Positions 1 through 12,009 of a stretch of 64,000 nt of DNA are shown piece after piece. Under the pieces are notes generated by a model. That model made no database searches and was not told the origin of the DNA. It saw only the letters and a list, made by a program, of their open reading frames with translations. The first letter of the stretch is position 1. Every line of letters begins with the position of its first letter. This stretch comes from Saturnia japonica (taxonomy: Eukaryota > Arthropoda > Insecta > Lepidoptera > Saturniidae): contig CM065306.1 of assembly GCA_033032175.1 (NCBI GenBank), forward strand, positions 24,039,001-24,103,000, given 5' to 3'. Made by a program: the position numbers and the translations under genes.

Positions 1-920
1 TTAAGTTAGATGTAGTTAAAAAGAGCGGAGACGGGAGTCGTATGATAACTTTCGCACCCCGGCGCTGAATATTTTTAAGGCATTCCTGACTATTACTGTA
101 AGCATAATAGCTCTATGATCAGCCTATAGATGTCACTCCTACAATTAATAAAGTAGGTGTCATTTCAATAATCTGTTACTGTTAAGACACTCAACAGGTA
201 ACAAATAAATAAAAAAGTGGGCCATTTCAATTATAATTTTAAGTGTTTAGACAATAGTCCACATACAGTGCCACTCATTGTATAGTTTACGGCATAGACA
301 AGTTCACGGTATTAAAGTTATTTTCTAAAGAAAAGAAAATTGAATAAAGACAAACTAGGTATATATAATGAATTTAATCAGTATAGCAATTCCAATGTAA
401 ATATGGAAAGCATAATAATTAAACCGATAGATTCCAATATTCCAAATTAAATTACTCAGTTGTTTTGGATAACAATTATTATGCTGCGACAGACTATATT
501 GTGACTAACATAACCTTGTCCCCTTTTCAGCCATATTTTTTTGCCTGCAATTAAAACCGAATACATTGTTTATATATTGCTTTATTCTTTGTTTACGGAA
601 CTCAATATAGATAGGTAAAAAAACTACTACATTTGGTATCAAAATCGGATTTATATTTCCGTTTTTCTTCAGTTAAATCAGTAACATTTTTCCCGGTTAC
701 AGAATTGGCTGCACAGCCTTATGTAAAGCATAATGTGTACTTTATTAACAATAATACATTTCTTTCAGACCTATTTAACTAAATCTTATACATAAACTAC
801 CTACAAAGATATACAGGTAAAGCCTAAATTATCTACAATCAATAAGTTATATACAAATAACATTACAGCATTAATTATATATGTATTTATATATATATAT
901 ACAGGAAATTTCAATTAAAA
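1..920. other. 3' flank / probable 3' UTR of the MESR4-like gene
   Basis: AT-rich sequence with no open frame of note. It lies downstream of the minus-strand stop codon at 921. Two minus-strand AATAAA hexamers (TTTATT on the plus strand) at about 741-746 and 581-586 are candidate poly(A) signals, 175 and 335 bases past the stop. A short (TA)n tract lies at about 885-901. The part below about 500 shows no feature I recognise. Confidence 0.5.
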
Positions 921-3900
921 TTATCTGTAACCTGGGAAATTATGATTTTTTCTACATTCAGGACAGTACCATTTGCCTTTAGGCGGTACCATGATACCAA
1001 CACATTCAAAGTGGAACCACTCAATGGGACAGCCCTCCGCATCACACGCAATCATCTCGGACACTTCGTCGTAAGGGCAACGACAATAACAGTAGACGCT
1101 CTCTCCTTCTCGCGCTTCCCGCACCGCCGGCCGTTGGAACACGTATGGTAGACTAGATGTACCCGAATTTAGATACGTCGGGGGCGGGATCGGTGCACTG
1201 TTTTGACTGTTCGGTTGGTAAATCTCAAGGTTTCCTTCCTCGCTGGAATCTGAATCACTTGAGCCCATGGATTCAGTATTCATCAAGATCCGGGGTGGCT
1301 CAGCATCCGGTATTGGTGCAGTCAGCCTGATAGTATCAGAATAATTATACAATCTACTGGATATTACAGTTGAAGGTATTTCTTTCTTTACTTTGTTAGT
1401 CACTGGGGATGGTAAATCTTCCTTTCTCCATTCCAATTTTGGTGGCTGCTGTGGTTTCAATGCACTTAAAATTGATTGTGGTGGTTCCTCATCACTTGAG
1501 TATCCATAAAACTTATTAGGAACTCTCCTTCTCTTAGATGCTCGTTTGTTGTTTTCAGCCGAAGTGGCCGGAATCCTTGTGTTAAAACTTATTGGTGCAG
1601 ATTTAGGAGCCTCTGGTATTTGTACTGTATTTGATTGCAAAGATATTGTAATTTTAGTTGGAGGTAACTGAGTTGAGGGTTCCACTTCAGATTTCACAAT
1701 TATTTCTTTAGGAATGTTAATTTTAATAGGTCCATGCTTTCGAGAACTTTTAGATTTCTTTTTCTTCTTGTTCTTCTTTTTTCCGCTCATCAATTTTGGT
1801 TTTTGTTCCTTTTCTCCTTTAACAATTGCATCACTATCGAGTGTATCTTCTTGAACCTTTTTCTCTTCAATATTTTCAATTGAAACTTCTGGCAATGGTG
1901 TCACAGGTCGGCTGGCTTCTCCAGAAATTGATCCTCCGTCAGACGGTGCTGCAGATGCCAACATCAAAAGCTGATTACGTTTTTCTTCATACAATTTGTC
2001 TACCACTCGTTGAGGATGCTCATCATAAAATTCTTCATCTGTGTCACTCTCCTCAGTTTCCAGGTCAGATTCAGCTACAGGTGGCTCTACTTTTTCTGGT
2101 ATTAATATTGGTGTTTCAGCATTGCCCAAAACATCCACATTTGAACCTGTGCTAATTCTTCTATTAGGTAAAATCTTTTTAAGTTTTTTGGTCTTCTTTT
2201 TATCATTGCCAGACTCCTCAGAAGAATCAGAATCCGATGAACTTGAAGAAGAGGATCCACTACTAGAAGAACAACTGCAATTGGAGCCACATGAACAACT
2301 TGAATCACTATCACTGCTGCTGCTACTTGAGGATGAATTATCACCTCTTTGCTTTTTCAGGGATTTCTTACTCTTAGTCTTTTTGTCTGAACTGAATACA
2401 TCATCTCCATTCATATCAGTTGGTATCAAGCAATAATCGTGATCAGACTCACACACATGCTTTCTAATAGTAACCAGTGGTGGAGTTTTCTCCTTATGCT
2501 TCTCAACATTTGCCTGATACTTTTTGAAATTATCCCATATATCAAGAACCTGTTGGTCACTAGATTTCTCTTCATCAGCAAGGTCTATTTTTTCTTCAGT
2601 TTTAGTAACTGATATTTGTGTATCAATTACAGTATCTGTATCACATTCTTCAGCTGCATCTGTTTTATGTTCAATTATTGACTTTTCATCAGACTTTTCT
2701 TTTGTGGTGGGTAAACCACTGTCAGATTCATCACTACTATCACTCTCAGAAAGGTTTAATGCAGGAAGATTCACATCCAAGAGCAAAGCATCCTTGTCTT
2801 TTAACTTCTTCTTTTTGGATTTTTTGGATGTAATATCTGCTTCTGCTTCAGTTTTTATCTCTGAAGTACCAACTTCCTCTTGAGGCTTATTGTCTACTAA
2901 ATCTATTAAAGGTACAGGTTCTTCAGATTTTGTTATTATATCATTAGGAGGATTAGGTTTCTCATCAGTTAAATCTGTAATAAATTGTGTATTTTTATGA
3001 TCCAGCATATGTTTATTTAGAAGCTTTTTAGAAACAAATTTTTCAGTGCATCCTTCTTCTGTGCATAGATGAGGAAATTCTTCAGAGTGAAATCTTTTAT
3101 GAACCTTCAAATACACAGCTTTCGTAAATTGCAGATTACATTCATCACAAGCAAAAATAGCTGGTGGGTTACAAAAATGATACACATGAGGCCATTTTTT
3201 CTGTAAACATCTTTTACATAAGACACTTTCTGTACCATGCTTCCAAAATAAGTGGTTTGTAATATCTAGTTTATTTCTGTAAGAAATACCACAGCGATAA
3301 CAGAAATGATGTAGTTTATGCTTCCAGACATGATTTGATAGACGTGCTTGATTTTCACAAAATTCTAAGCAAACATCACATGTGTGGTGTATCTTACGAA
3401 TATGTACCATTAGCCTAAATGGTGATGGTATTGAATCAACATTGCACAAACAACACCTAAATCTAATTTCATACTCAGAATCATAAGTGCCAGGGCATAA
3501 ATGACATAATAGTTCACTATAACTATAAAAATTAGATTTACACATGACACACAATAAAATTGTTTTTTGATGCATTTTTCGATTATGTAAATAGAGATCT
3601 TTATGAATAGCAGTTTTAAAATAACACTGAAAACACTCAAATGAGTGATCATATTGTACTGTCTCACACTTCTCAACACTATCATAAGAGTCCAAATTGA
3701 TGTAAACAGAGTTCAATTCTTCTGCCCCTAATTTCAGTTTAGCTGTTATTGTTTCTGGTAATAATTCTTCAGCTGTGATACTATCTACTGTTGCTGCAAA
3801 TCTATGTTCTGCTACCATATGTAATGACAATTGTTCACAATTTACTGCTATTTTACGAACATGATTACAATATATACAGCTATGTTTAGTTGAAGCCAGA

Positions 3901-6501
3901 AACACTTTTAAAAGATCTTTAAGAGGATATTTATCTAATGGTTTATCCAAAGATAATTCAGTTAAAGGAATAGAAGGCTCTTCAATCACAGGTCCTACAG
4001 GAGCTTCATCTTCCGGAGGCTCAATCTTAGGTTCAATTTTAGGATCTAAATCACCTCCATTTTCTTTAGTTTCAAGTGCAGGAGGAAGAGATTCTTCCTT
4101 AATTTCTTCTAATGTCAATTTTAACTCTGTTGTTTCTGGTTTAATTTGTAAGTCCTCTTGAATTTCATGTTCATTAATCATTGTGTTATTCTCATCGACC
4201 GTCAATTTTTCACTAATATCACTATCAGATGAATAATCACTAGATGAATCTTTGTCCAGAAGTTCTTTAGGAACCCGCACTGTCAGTTTTGGTACCCTAT
4301 TTAGTGTATTAACATCTTCTAATTTGTTATCATAAATTGTAGTCTTCACTGTATTCTCTTGTTTTGGTTCTAATGATGTAGATACAGACTCTAAGTTATT
4401 ATTCATTACAGTTTTTAATGTAGTCTCCTTATCATTTTCATAAATAGTAGATTTAGCAAAAGTTAATGTGGTCTCCTTATCATTTTCATAAATAGTAGAT
4501 TTAACAAAAGGACTATCAGCTCTATCACATATCGTCATCTTTATAGATGGTGGTTTTGGTTGTGGGATTATTGAATGAGTTGTGTCTATTGTTAAAGTTT
4601 CTTTTTCATAGCGTTTTGGTGGCCTTCTTAATCTAGATGGTGGTTTGTTCACAATTTGATGTCCAATAGTTGGATCAACAGTTGAGTTTATTATAACTGG
4701 TGACTTTGCATTATTAAGGCTCAATGTTAGTTTAATACCGCACTCTTTTTCCTTCCCACTAGGTGTACATGGAGCTTCCTCAACTTTTGCAGTGGAATCT
4801 TCATTTATATGAAGATGGTTGTTATCTGGAATTGTAGAACTACTATCTTCAGAGTGATCGAGATGATCATCACCATTTGGAAGATTTTTTGTCATATCAG
4901 GACTGATAGCATAATTTTTTGTATGACTAGTTATATGTCTATTATCTGAACTTTCTAATTCCATTCCAGAATCTACAGTGTTATTAGATTCTTTAGCTGT
5001 CATTAATGGTATATCTGAAATTATACTAGTGTTGCTATTACACATTTCATTTACAGTTGTGCTGACTGCAACTTTGTGTAAATGTGATGTTACATCAAAT
5101 TTAGTTTCATTAATTTCCTTTGTATCATTATAATGTTTGGACAACTCTTTTGCTATTGTTGTTGGACTATTTGCAGAGTGGTCATTGATATTTTTAATAT
5201 TTTTACCATTATTTGGTTTCACTGAATTCTTACTAACAAGCACAGGCACAGGTTTTGGCTTAATATTGTTACAGTCATGATTGAAAAAGTCATCTTGTTC
5301 ACTGCAGATTTCTTCACAAGCACAGCACATTAAATATAGAGTACCATTGAAGACATTTAGAAATTCCTCCTTACTGTTGTAACTTAATTCCTTCACATTA
5401 TGTTTGTTAGCCAAATGGGATGATAATTTCTCTGCTTTTGAAAACATTCCAAGGCAAAATAAGCAAATATGTCTGTTGTGAACTTCTCTCATGTGAAGAA
5501 AGAGATTCCAGTTCTCATAATAAGTTCCACAGGCTGAGCAAAGATACACCTTCCTTGTGACTCTGGATGGTCCACCAGAACTAGGTTCTGGACATGATGC
5601 AGCCTCTGGGCTTAATGTAGGTTCTTTAGCTTGGGCACGACAAACCAATTGATGCTCTTTTAACATGGCTAAGGTCTTAAATGACATTGAGCAACACTTA
5701 CGGCATTTGAATTTCACCATTGGTTGTAAACCTAAGTTCTGAGGATACTCTTTCAACTGGGATCCCTTTTCAATCTTACCCTTTTTGTAATGCAGCAATT
5801 GGCTCTTTGGCACAAGCCGAGGCACAGGTTTGTCTTGTTCATTGTCAATGATACATTCAGCAGGTAATGAAACATTCCGAAATTGATTGAGGTCTGCACG
5901 TTTCGGTATAAGTTTGGGCATTCGAGGAACATTTGAATGTGTGCTAATATCACTAGTTTTAGTCAGAAAATGTTTCCGTTTCTTTGATGCACTAAGGTAC
6001 TGACAGGAGTTGTCTACAAATGGTCTCTTGCCAAGGTGTATTCTCAATGGATTGATACGTTTCCTGAACTTTTCTTCTTGTGCAGTGTCAATGTTAGGGC
6101 ACCGCGATTCGAACGACTCGTCAAGTGGACTCGAAGTCTCACCGGTCAGCTCGTGCCCGTTCGCAGTATACCTCTCGGTTCTATTATCGCAGTAAAGGCT
6201 TGCTAGTGATCCCAAATTGATTTTGTCGTCATTCGTATGGACAACATTACCATCTTCCATAGTTTTCTGGAAAAATGAACACACGTGTTTGTGACTGTTC
6301 GGAAACAAAAGACGCTCGCCCAAGAGGAAATCGAAGCATAATTTGAATTATAATGGGAAAAACATTATTGCAATTGTTATGATACGAACCTTTAGAATCG
6401 TACATGCAGTACGAGTGCAAGAATAAAGATCCGTTTCCTTGCATTCGTTTGAGCAAAGCTATCCTTACATCAGGCTTAGGAGGTAGCCGCGGGCTGAACA
6501 T
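921..6501 (-). CDS. MESR4: MESR4-like C2H2 zinc-finger / PHD-finger nuclear protein (2 exons)
   Basis: I model two coding exons, 6469-6501 and 921-6266, giving about 1,792 residues. The long exon is open throughout. Just upstream of its first ATG (6260) is a clear acceptor (TTCATTTTTCCAG). An 11-codon exon starting MFSPRLPPKPD and ending at a GTAAGG donor joins it in phase 0. One C2H2-type finger lies near residue 195, several more near 260-350, and a dense cluster at about 805-1100. A Ser/Asp/Glu-rich tract (about 1320-1370) and a Lys-rich stretch (about 1540) follow. The last ~58 residues form an ING-like PHD finger with the Cys4-His-Cys3 pattern, ending in WYCPECRKNH. That finger type reads histone H3 tails, so a nuclear chromatin or transcription role is inferred. 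Many C2H2 fingers plus a single C-terminal PHD is the layout of Drosophila MESR4, named as a Ras-pathway modifier. The symbol rests on architecture, not alignment. Confidence 0.78.
4417..4512. repeat. 48-bp in-frame tandem duplication inside MESR4-like CDS
   Basis: Two adjacent 48-base units, beginning at 4417 and 4465, differ at only a few bases. They encode a 16-residue peptide (KSTIYENDKETTL...) twice in a row. The period is a multiple of three, so the reading frame is kept. The unit lies in a low-complexity linker between the zinc-finger groups. Confidence 0.85.
6469..6501 (-). CDS. MESR4: First coding micro-exon of the MESR4-like gene (predicted)
   Basis: The minus strand reads ATG at 6501-6499 and then ten codons to a donor (GAT then GTAAGG, plus-strand 6463-6468). 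It is phase 0 and joins AAA ACT ATG of the next exon. The alternative is that this exon is 5' UTR and translation starts at the ATG at 6260. A GCCATTTTAC motif, resembling a Pho/YY1 core, lies immediately upstream and could be promoter-proximal. Confidence 0.55.
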
Positions 6502-7270
6502 TCCCGTAAAATGGCGTCACTTCGCTGAGGAACGATGATATTATATGAGGTGCCATATATTTTTACAACACAAATAACACTTCACGATCATTTTTTGGCT
6601 TTTAAGTATTACAAATATGAACAAACCAACTCAATTTACACTCATATTTTGTTTATTTCCAAATACATAGCTGGAAATCGTAACACATTACGAGAAGCTA
6701 ATCATGAACCATAGATAAAACTTTTTTTTCATTTATTTTGATGTTCGAATTATCACTCGAGATTAATACGATACACGTGGTTACATCCAAAGACATTTTT
6801 TTGAAACAAAAATGTAAACGCACATAATAAATTTTATCGTATGTTAATCTATTGTAACAAAGATATAAAAAATTAAAATTAATGGATTTATAAATAATAC
6901 GTTCTTAAACATCGGAATTTGAAAGTGTATCCGAACATAAATAAATATTCTTTCGTTGTTTTATCATAGACAAATATCCAAAGAGTGTTGTGTTTATTAG
7001 CTAGAGGTAGGCGAATATGAATGATTTAATTTAATTGAAATGTTTCGAAGGTAAGTGATAATTCATTGGAATTACAAATATGAATGATCATTCATCTTTC
7101 GGTCGTAATGATTACTAATTTTATGAAATTAGTAACCTAGCATTAGTAATGGTACTTAGATTATGAATGATAAATGATGTCATCATCAAACTACTAATAC
7201 TAATTATTACTAATGGCTGTAAACGAAATATCATGATATATCTGTATAATCGAGAGATTACATTAATATA
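6502..7270. other. Intergenic sequence upstream of the MESR4-like gene
   Basis: No coding sequence is visible. The part nearest the gene (6502-6600) should contain its promoter and 5' UTR. From about 6980 to 7260 the sequence is rich in short ATTAGTAAT and TTACTAATT words, resembling another stretch at 43540-43640. This may be a degraded repeat of unknown class. Confidence 0.4.
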
Positions 7271-7303
7271 GAGTAAAATGAGGTATAACTGGCCATTTGC
7301 AGT

Positions 7304-7382
7304 TCCAAGTTCGGTGAAGCTGTAAAAGCCGCAGCGGCTTCAGGGCCCCTAAGGCTAACAGTATATGCAATTAAAAAAAAAA
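7304..7382 (+). mobile_element. 79-bp LINE 3' tail, severely 5'-truncated
   Basis: This is a poly(A)-ended fragment carrying the 3' UTR words GGTGAAGCTGTAAAAGCCGC and GGGCCCCTAAGGCTAACAG. It is flanked by an exact 11-bp duplication CCATTTGCAGT at 7293-7303 and 7383-7393. The duplication and A-tail mark target-primed reverse transcription and fix the element's orientation as plus. It is inserted in the left end of the pogo-like element. Confidence 0.85.
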
Positions 7383-7684
7383 CCATTTGCAGTAACTGGC
7401 CAGGCTTCTATTTAACCGTCAAAAATAAGCTACAGGCTCATAAAATGCCATCTTATATAATTTATTAATATTATGTACAATATCGGGTTTCATTTTAGTT
7501 CACAATTGCGCCACCATACTTCTAAAATAGTGCCAAAATTACTTTTATTTTCTGACAGTCAGTGAGCGAGATTCTTTTTGTGTTGTCGCTTATCAAAAAG
7601 GTAAGATTAATGGATAATTAAAATATCAGTTCAGCGGAGGTGAGGAACAGAGAGTAAAGTTCCTCATCCGCCATAGAAAAAGTA

Positions 7685-7734
7685 GGATCTTCCGGCCAGA
7701 CGGGTGCCAAGTCTGGCGGGCAGCTGCCCAACGG
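7685..7734 (+). repeat. 50-bp sequence shared at LINE insertion junctions (copy 1)
   Basis: It starts GGATCTTCCGGCCAGACGGG and ends CAGCTGCCCAACGG. It contains a small stem, GCCAGAC paired with GTCTGGC. A close relative lies at 18679-18729. In both places the sequence abuts the poly(A) side (plus-strand T run) of a minus-strand LINE. It could be a preferred target, a pre-existing repeat, or a 3' transduction. Confidence 0.6.
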
Positions 7735-7849
7735 TTTTTTTTTAACTGACTACACCGTTAGCCTCAGGGGCCCTATCCAAAAAACAGAGCCGCTGCGGCT
7801 TTTACAACTTCACCGAACTTGGGGGCAAGCGCTTAGGGCACTCAGCCGC
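7735..7849 (-). mobile_element. 115-bp LINE 3' tail, minus strand
   Basis: Same 3' UTR family as the copy at 7304, in inverse orientation, with its A-tail seen as T9 at about 7735. It is bounded by an 8-bp duplication CCCAACGG (7727-7734 and 7850-7857). It has integrated right at the poly(A) junction of an older copy of the same family. Confidence 0.75.
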
Positions 7850-7857
7850 CCCAACGG

Positions 7858-8530
7858 TTGTTTTTTTTTTTTTAACTGACTACACTGTTAGCCTTAGGGG
7901 CCCTATCCAAAAACAGAGCCGCTGCGGCTTTTACAGCTTCACCGGACTTGGGGGCGAGCGCTTAGGGCGCTCAGCCGCGAAAGTTTTTGACGACCCGCAC
8001 GAGGGTGCCAGAGTGGCCGAACCTCGGCTCGGGCGTCCGTCGCGAACGCGAAAAGGTCGCGATCTATCTAATTCCCTAATCCTAAGAAAATTCGAACTAA
8101 CTAACATATACTCATATGCACGTCCCCCTCCTCCTGGGAGGAAGGAGGGGACCATGCGTATGTGTATTTAGTAATCGGAATGGTTTTTCTACACTAACTA
8201 GCGCATTAGTCTAACTAGCGCAAAAAAAGAAAAAAAAAAGGTCCCTTACATAACCTATGTACCTGTGTGGTGTGCACGTGTGTGTGTTCATACGTGTGTA
8301 ATGTTGTATGTGGGTAGCTAAGTATTGCACGTATAGTGTCACTTGTATCGCGCGGGCGGCTGCCTGACCCAAGGGCTTCACACCGAGGAACGGACCTAGC
8401 TTCACGTAGTTGGGTTCTTGTATATATACTCAATCGTTGAGTTAATTTCTATAGCGCGATGTAAGATGCGTCGTATGTGGCTCGATAGATGTCGCTATGT
8501 GTCGCTACGTAGATGCGTCGAAGCGTCAGT
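7858..8530 (-). mobile_element. Longer LINE 3' fragment with a chimeric head, minus strand
   Basis: Reading the minus strand, the element runs from about 8530 down to a T/A tail at about 7860-7874. The first ~100 bases (8415-8512) are the head module also found at 19209-19332. The middle (8211-8400) is unrelated to the body of that other copy. The last ~230 bases are the 3' UTR shared with the fragments at 7304, 7735 and 20283. No reverse-transcriptase coding is recognisable, so this is either 3' UTR only or a non-autonomous derivative. Confidence 0.6.
8415..8512 (-). repeat. Shared LINE head module, copy 1
   Basis: Closely matches 19209-19332. It contains repeated GATGTCGCTATGTGTCGCTA words and a 15-bp palindrome (ACTCAATCGTTGAGT), followed on the plus strand by TTAATTT. 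It abuts an unrelated body sequence compared with the other copy. Confidence 0.7.
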
Positions 8531-8949
8531 TGTGGCGAGAGATGTCGCTACATCAGTTAAACATGTTTTTTACTTACTACTTTTTTAATAAATAATCAAG
8601 GCTTAGTTTTTGTTAAATAGGTATTAATAATATAAGCTATTTTCATTGCTCTCTTTCTATTTAACCTCTTTTAATAGGGTGGCTAGTAACTGAAATAAAA
8701 ATGAGCCGTTTTTAGTTACTCTCCATCTATGCCAGTTACTAACAAAATTAAATTTTTACATTTTTTTTGCAAATTTGCGACTTAACCTAAAAGGTTATAG
8801 GGTTTAGTATAGTATGTCCAAATACAGTGTTTTTTGTAAGATGTCCTTTTAGTAACTGGCATAGGTGGGTAGTTGCGTGGCCAGTTACTGATAGTTAATA
8901 TTTTTGTTTTCAGATAAGCTCAATAATGTTCAAAAAGGGCTAATGTTCG

Positions 8950-10105
8950 AATTAAGCTATAGATAAAGCTGTAAGTTTTGTTCAGAATGAAGAAGGATCG
9001 TTACGCAGTGTTGCCAAATTATTTGAGGTGCCTAGGAGCACTTTTCAATTTAAGATGAAACATTCTGAAACAAAATTTAATTCTGGTCCAAATCCTGTAT
9101 TAACACAGGTTGAAGAGTCCGCTATAGTAAACTTATTACTGGCTTTAGCTAGACGAGGATTCTTCAGACGAGGGAACTGCTTGAAAAAGGCCTACGAGAT
9201 TGGTATAGCGCAAACAATTATCAAAGCTCATTACATAAGTAACATTTGCTCCGTTATTAAAATCAGTATTAGATGGAATGGAAATAGTCATAGCATAATT
9301 AACGTGTTTCGATTATGTGGCTTATTACCTTTTAATAAAAATAATGTTAATTATAGTAAATGTTTGGCATCAAAGACTTATTTAAAATCAAACTAAAATG
9401 AGCAGAGCATACCAAGAATCAATAAAAAAGGTAGGGAGACACAAAAACTGATGAAATGGAAGGAGAGATCGATGAAAAGCCTGATAGGGATATAATATTA
9501 AATAAAATAACTTGGCAGTTCTATTTTATGTCGGTAGAAAAGCAGCAACACGCTATTAAAATGATGTCCAATGAAACCTTTACCAATTATTTAAAAAAAA
9601 AATGTAGGCCGAAACTCCAAAAATAAAAGGAAAGTGAAAAATAAAAGAAATGCCTTGTGCAAAGAATGCTAACTACTATATGAATATATTGAAGGAAAAA
9701 AGAAATAAAGATACAAGAAGAGATAAAAAAGGAAAGTCATAAGCGTTTGAGACAAGAATAGAAATTAATTAAAGAAACCCAGTCAAAAAAGAAGAAAGCA
9801 GTAAAAATACAATTAAAAAATACCAAAAAAAGAATTGAAGCAATTGCTAGAAATACCGAAGATAATGATCGACCGCCTGTCCCGGTTATATAGGTACTTC
9901 AAAAAGTGATCGAATGTAGTGAATGTTTTAAACAATTTCATAAAAGTTGCATTCCAAGTTATTACCAAATTCACATTCCTACCGATGAAGGGGATAGTTT
10001 CTTGTGTCATAACTGTTATAGAGTATGAAACTCAGATTCATCTGAGACCGACCTTTATGATATAATTCGCAAAGAAGCATCTAAGAAAGGGTTTTTAAAA
10101 AACTG
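8950..10105 (+). pseudogene. pogo/Tigger-like transposase remnant
   Basis: The frame around 8960-9396 reads as a pipsqueak-type helix-turn-helix (SLRSVAKLFEVPRSTFQFK) followed by an acidic linker. This is the usual start of pogo/Tigger/jerky-family transposases. It then jumps to RLCGLLPFNKNNVNYSKCL, typical of the region after the DDE catalytic domain. The catalytic core is therefore deleted, in whole or large part. After many stops, a Cys/His finger is readable at 9915-10020 (CSECFKQFHKSC then FLCHNC), like the PHD-like C-terminal finger of many insect pogo-type transposases. A stop at 10103-10105 ends the frame. It cannot encode an active transposase. Confidence 0.65.
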
Positions 10106-10864
10106 ACAGTATTTATGCACCAAAGCTAATTTTAATAAAGTTCCTATTATTATGTAAAATATTTAAGTCTAAATAATTTTGTTTCGGTTAATATTAATGC
10201 AAAAAGATATTTTAAGTACCTGTGGATGTCTTTTATATTTTATATTTAAATTCTGTTATCTATTTAAACAAGTAATATCGTGGCTAGTAACTAACAAACA
10301 AATTGCCAATTACTGATATTGATGGCCAATTACTGGTAAAATTTGATCAGTTTTAATTAATTAAACTTTAAAACTATGGTAACTGTACTATGATTGATTT
10401 ATTATTTCCCTACTAAAGAATGACTTTTCCTCTATCTAGCAATAGCCTACAAGTTAAATTTGAATGGCGTGTATTGGAAATGTAACGATTCAAACTGGCT
10501 AAGATGCTTAAGTGGCCATGTACTGCATGGTTTACCCTATCTCATAATCACCCACTGCTATTATTAGCTATCTCTATAACTTAATGATAGGTATTATATA
10601 ACATTTTCTATACCTACTATGGATATAAATCTTTACGTTTAATCATTAATTAAACTAGGTATATTATTCTGTTGGTGTCTACTCTATAACCCTGGGGCCT
10701 CACTTGCGGACGAATGTTCGGGTGTAAACTTGTGAAACCAGACACGACGCGACGCAGCGGCGCAGCATAATAAAAAGAATGCAGTCGCCCTATGTTATAT
10801 TGGCAGCGAATATTTATTTACAGTTTATTACTATTTCAATAAAATCCCTTGCTGGTTGTTAACA

Positions 10865-11580
10865 ACTAGCTGTGCCCCGCGATTTCACTCGCTTATAATT
10901 TAGAAGAAATCACTGATTGATGATTTATATAACTCCAGTATAGACAAAAACAAATATCGGACAGCCAGATGGTCACATCGCAGCAACGCAAGAATCGTTC
11001 GCGCCACTACTATTATAGACATAGACCCGAACCGAGTGTTGAATTATTTTAATTTTGCATTATCTCTCGAACTATGCTTCCAAATAACATACTGTAAAAC
11101 ACAAAGTTTATCTTCATTCAATTGTCTTAATGATGAAGTCTTAAAAATAATGCTCATAAATCTTATTATATATTATTAAGACGTGAGCAATTCTTGCATG
11201 TATACTATATGTAATTAGCTTCTCGGAAAACGCTCCAACGATTTCGATGAAAATTTACATTTACATAATGTTTTACATTCCAAGTATACCTAGATAGATG
11301 TTTTTTAAATCTTAATCTAAAAAAATTACCTTATTGTTGCTTATCTATAAGAGATAGATATATACTATCGACGAATTTTTTTAGTATATATATACGTAAC
11401 AAAAATCTATATTTAAGGCTAGCTGAGAATTGTAGCCTAATGTTATATAACTTATATACTATTCCTCGTGATTCTAACCATAAATAAAGATTTTTTCAAA
11501 TCCCACTGTTAGTTCCAGAGATTAGCGTGCTTAAACAAACAAACAAACATTTACGCTATATTAAATTAGTATAGATAAAA
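10865..11580 (+). repeat. Dispersed lepidopteran-type repeat (copy 1)
   Basis: The sequence begins CTAGCTGTGCCCCGCGATTT and ends AGTTCCAGAGATTAGCGTGC, then AAACAAACAAACAAAC and TTAGTATAGAT. A second degraded copy lies at 46003-46615 in the same orientation, with matching internal blocks (CCAAATAACATACT, CTATAAGAGATAGA, TATTTAAGGC). I know this ending as common in lepidopteran genomes. No coding capacity is seen, so it is probably non-autonomous and its class is unknown. Confidence 0.65.
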
Positions 11581-11619
11581 CGAATCTATTTTGAAGCACG
11601 TATTAAATTAGTTATGGCT

Positions 11620-11803
11620 GTAATGCCCCTGGTATTACAGATGTCCAGAGGCAACGGTAACCATTAGCGATCACATAGGCCCCCTGCAATGGGCAGGCTG
11701 CCTGTTTGCTAAACTTTTGTATTTAAAAATCGGTTGTCTGTAAAGTCGGTTTACTGACGATAGTTGAACGTGACAACGGCATAAGAAAATGCTGATGGAA
11801 TGG
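11620..11803. repeat. Degraded dispersed repeats flanking the gypsy element
   Basis: About 11620-11720 resembles, in inverse orientation, the repeat at 39985-40215 (words like AGATGTCCAGAGGCAACGG and GCCTGTTTGC). About 11720-11803 (GTTGTCTGTAAAGTCGG...) is a second repeat-like segment, cut by the gypsy insertion. Both are weak and carry no open frame. Confidence 0.4.
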
Positions 11804-11958
11804 TGCTATAACCAACCTTCTTTAATTTTTATGTTGAAACAGAAGAAAAAGTTTTAGTTTGTCAGATTTTGAAGTTTTGTGATATATATTAAATATGTAA
11901 AAATAATGATGCATATTATAAAAAGAATTTCGTTATTTTAATCAGCCTTTTATTCGTA
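11804..11958 (+). repeat. 5' LTR of the gypsy element
   Basis: Begins TGCTATAACCAACC and ends CCTTTTATTCGTA. It is the same length and sequence as the 3' copy. The expected TG start is present, but the end is TA rather than CA. Confidence 0.9.
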
Positions 11959-11964
11959 TCAAAG

Positions 11965-11977
11965 CGGCGACGAGGAT
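11965..11977 (+). other. Putative primer-binding site (tRNA-Ser type)
   Basis: CGGCGACGAGGAT, seven bases after the 5' LTR, matches the complement of a tRNA-Ser(GCU) 3' end with CCA at all but the first base (TGGCGACGAGGAT expected). The tRNA sequence is from memory. The offset from the LTR end is slightly unusual. Confidence 0.55.
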
Positions 11978-12009
11978 AAAAAAAAACCTGCACTAGCACA
12001 ACATCAACG

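Larger units (their letters stand above)
7271..10540 (+). mobile_element. Decayed pogo/Tigger-like DNA transposon, host for nested LINE insertions
   Basis: The extent is inferred from a transposase remnant (8950-10105) and from similar ends. The left end carries GGTATAACTGGCC and, once the nested LINE at 7304 is removed, CATTTGCAGTAACTGGCC. The inverse of the right end (10512-10540) carries GGTAAACCATGCAGTAC and then ATGGCC. Variants of the word GGCCAGTTACT recur at 8660-8890 and 10275-10340 near both ends. The element is interrupted by three LINE 3' fragments between 7304 and about 8530. Exact termini and the target duplication are uncertain. Confidence 0.5.

Noticed and set aside
942..3685. 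Open frames opposite or overlapping the MESR4-like CDS (for example 2041-2436 and 2524-2883 plus)
   Set aside because: They are shadows of a continuous 1,800-codon frame with clear domains. Their translations are low-complexity mirrors of the Ser/Glu tracts.
8211..8433. Minus-strand ORFs over the LINE fragment as host peptides
   Set aside because: They run through the LINE head module and 3' UTR; the start falls inside a dispersed repeat.
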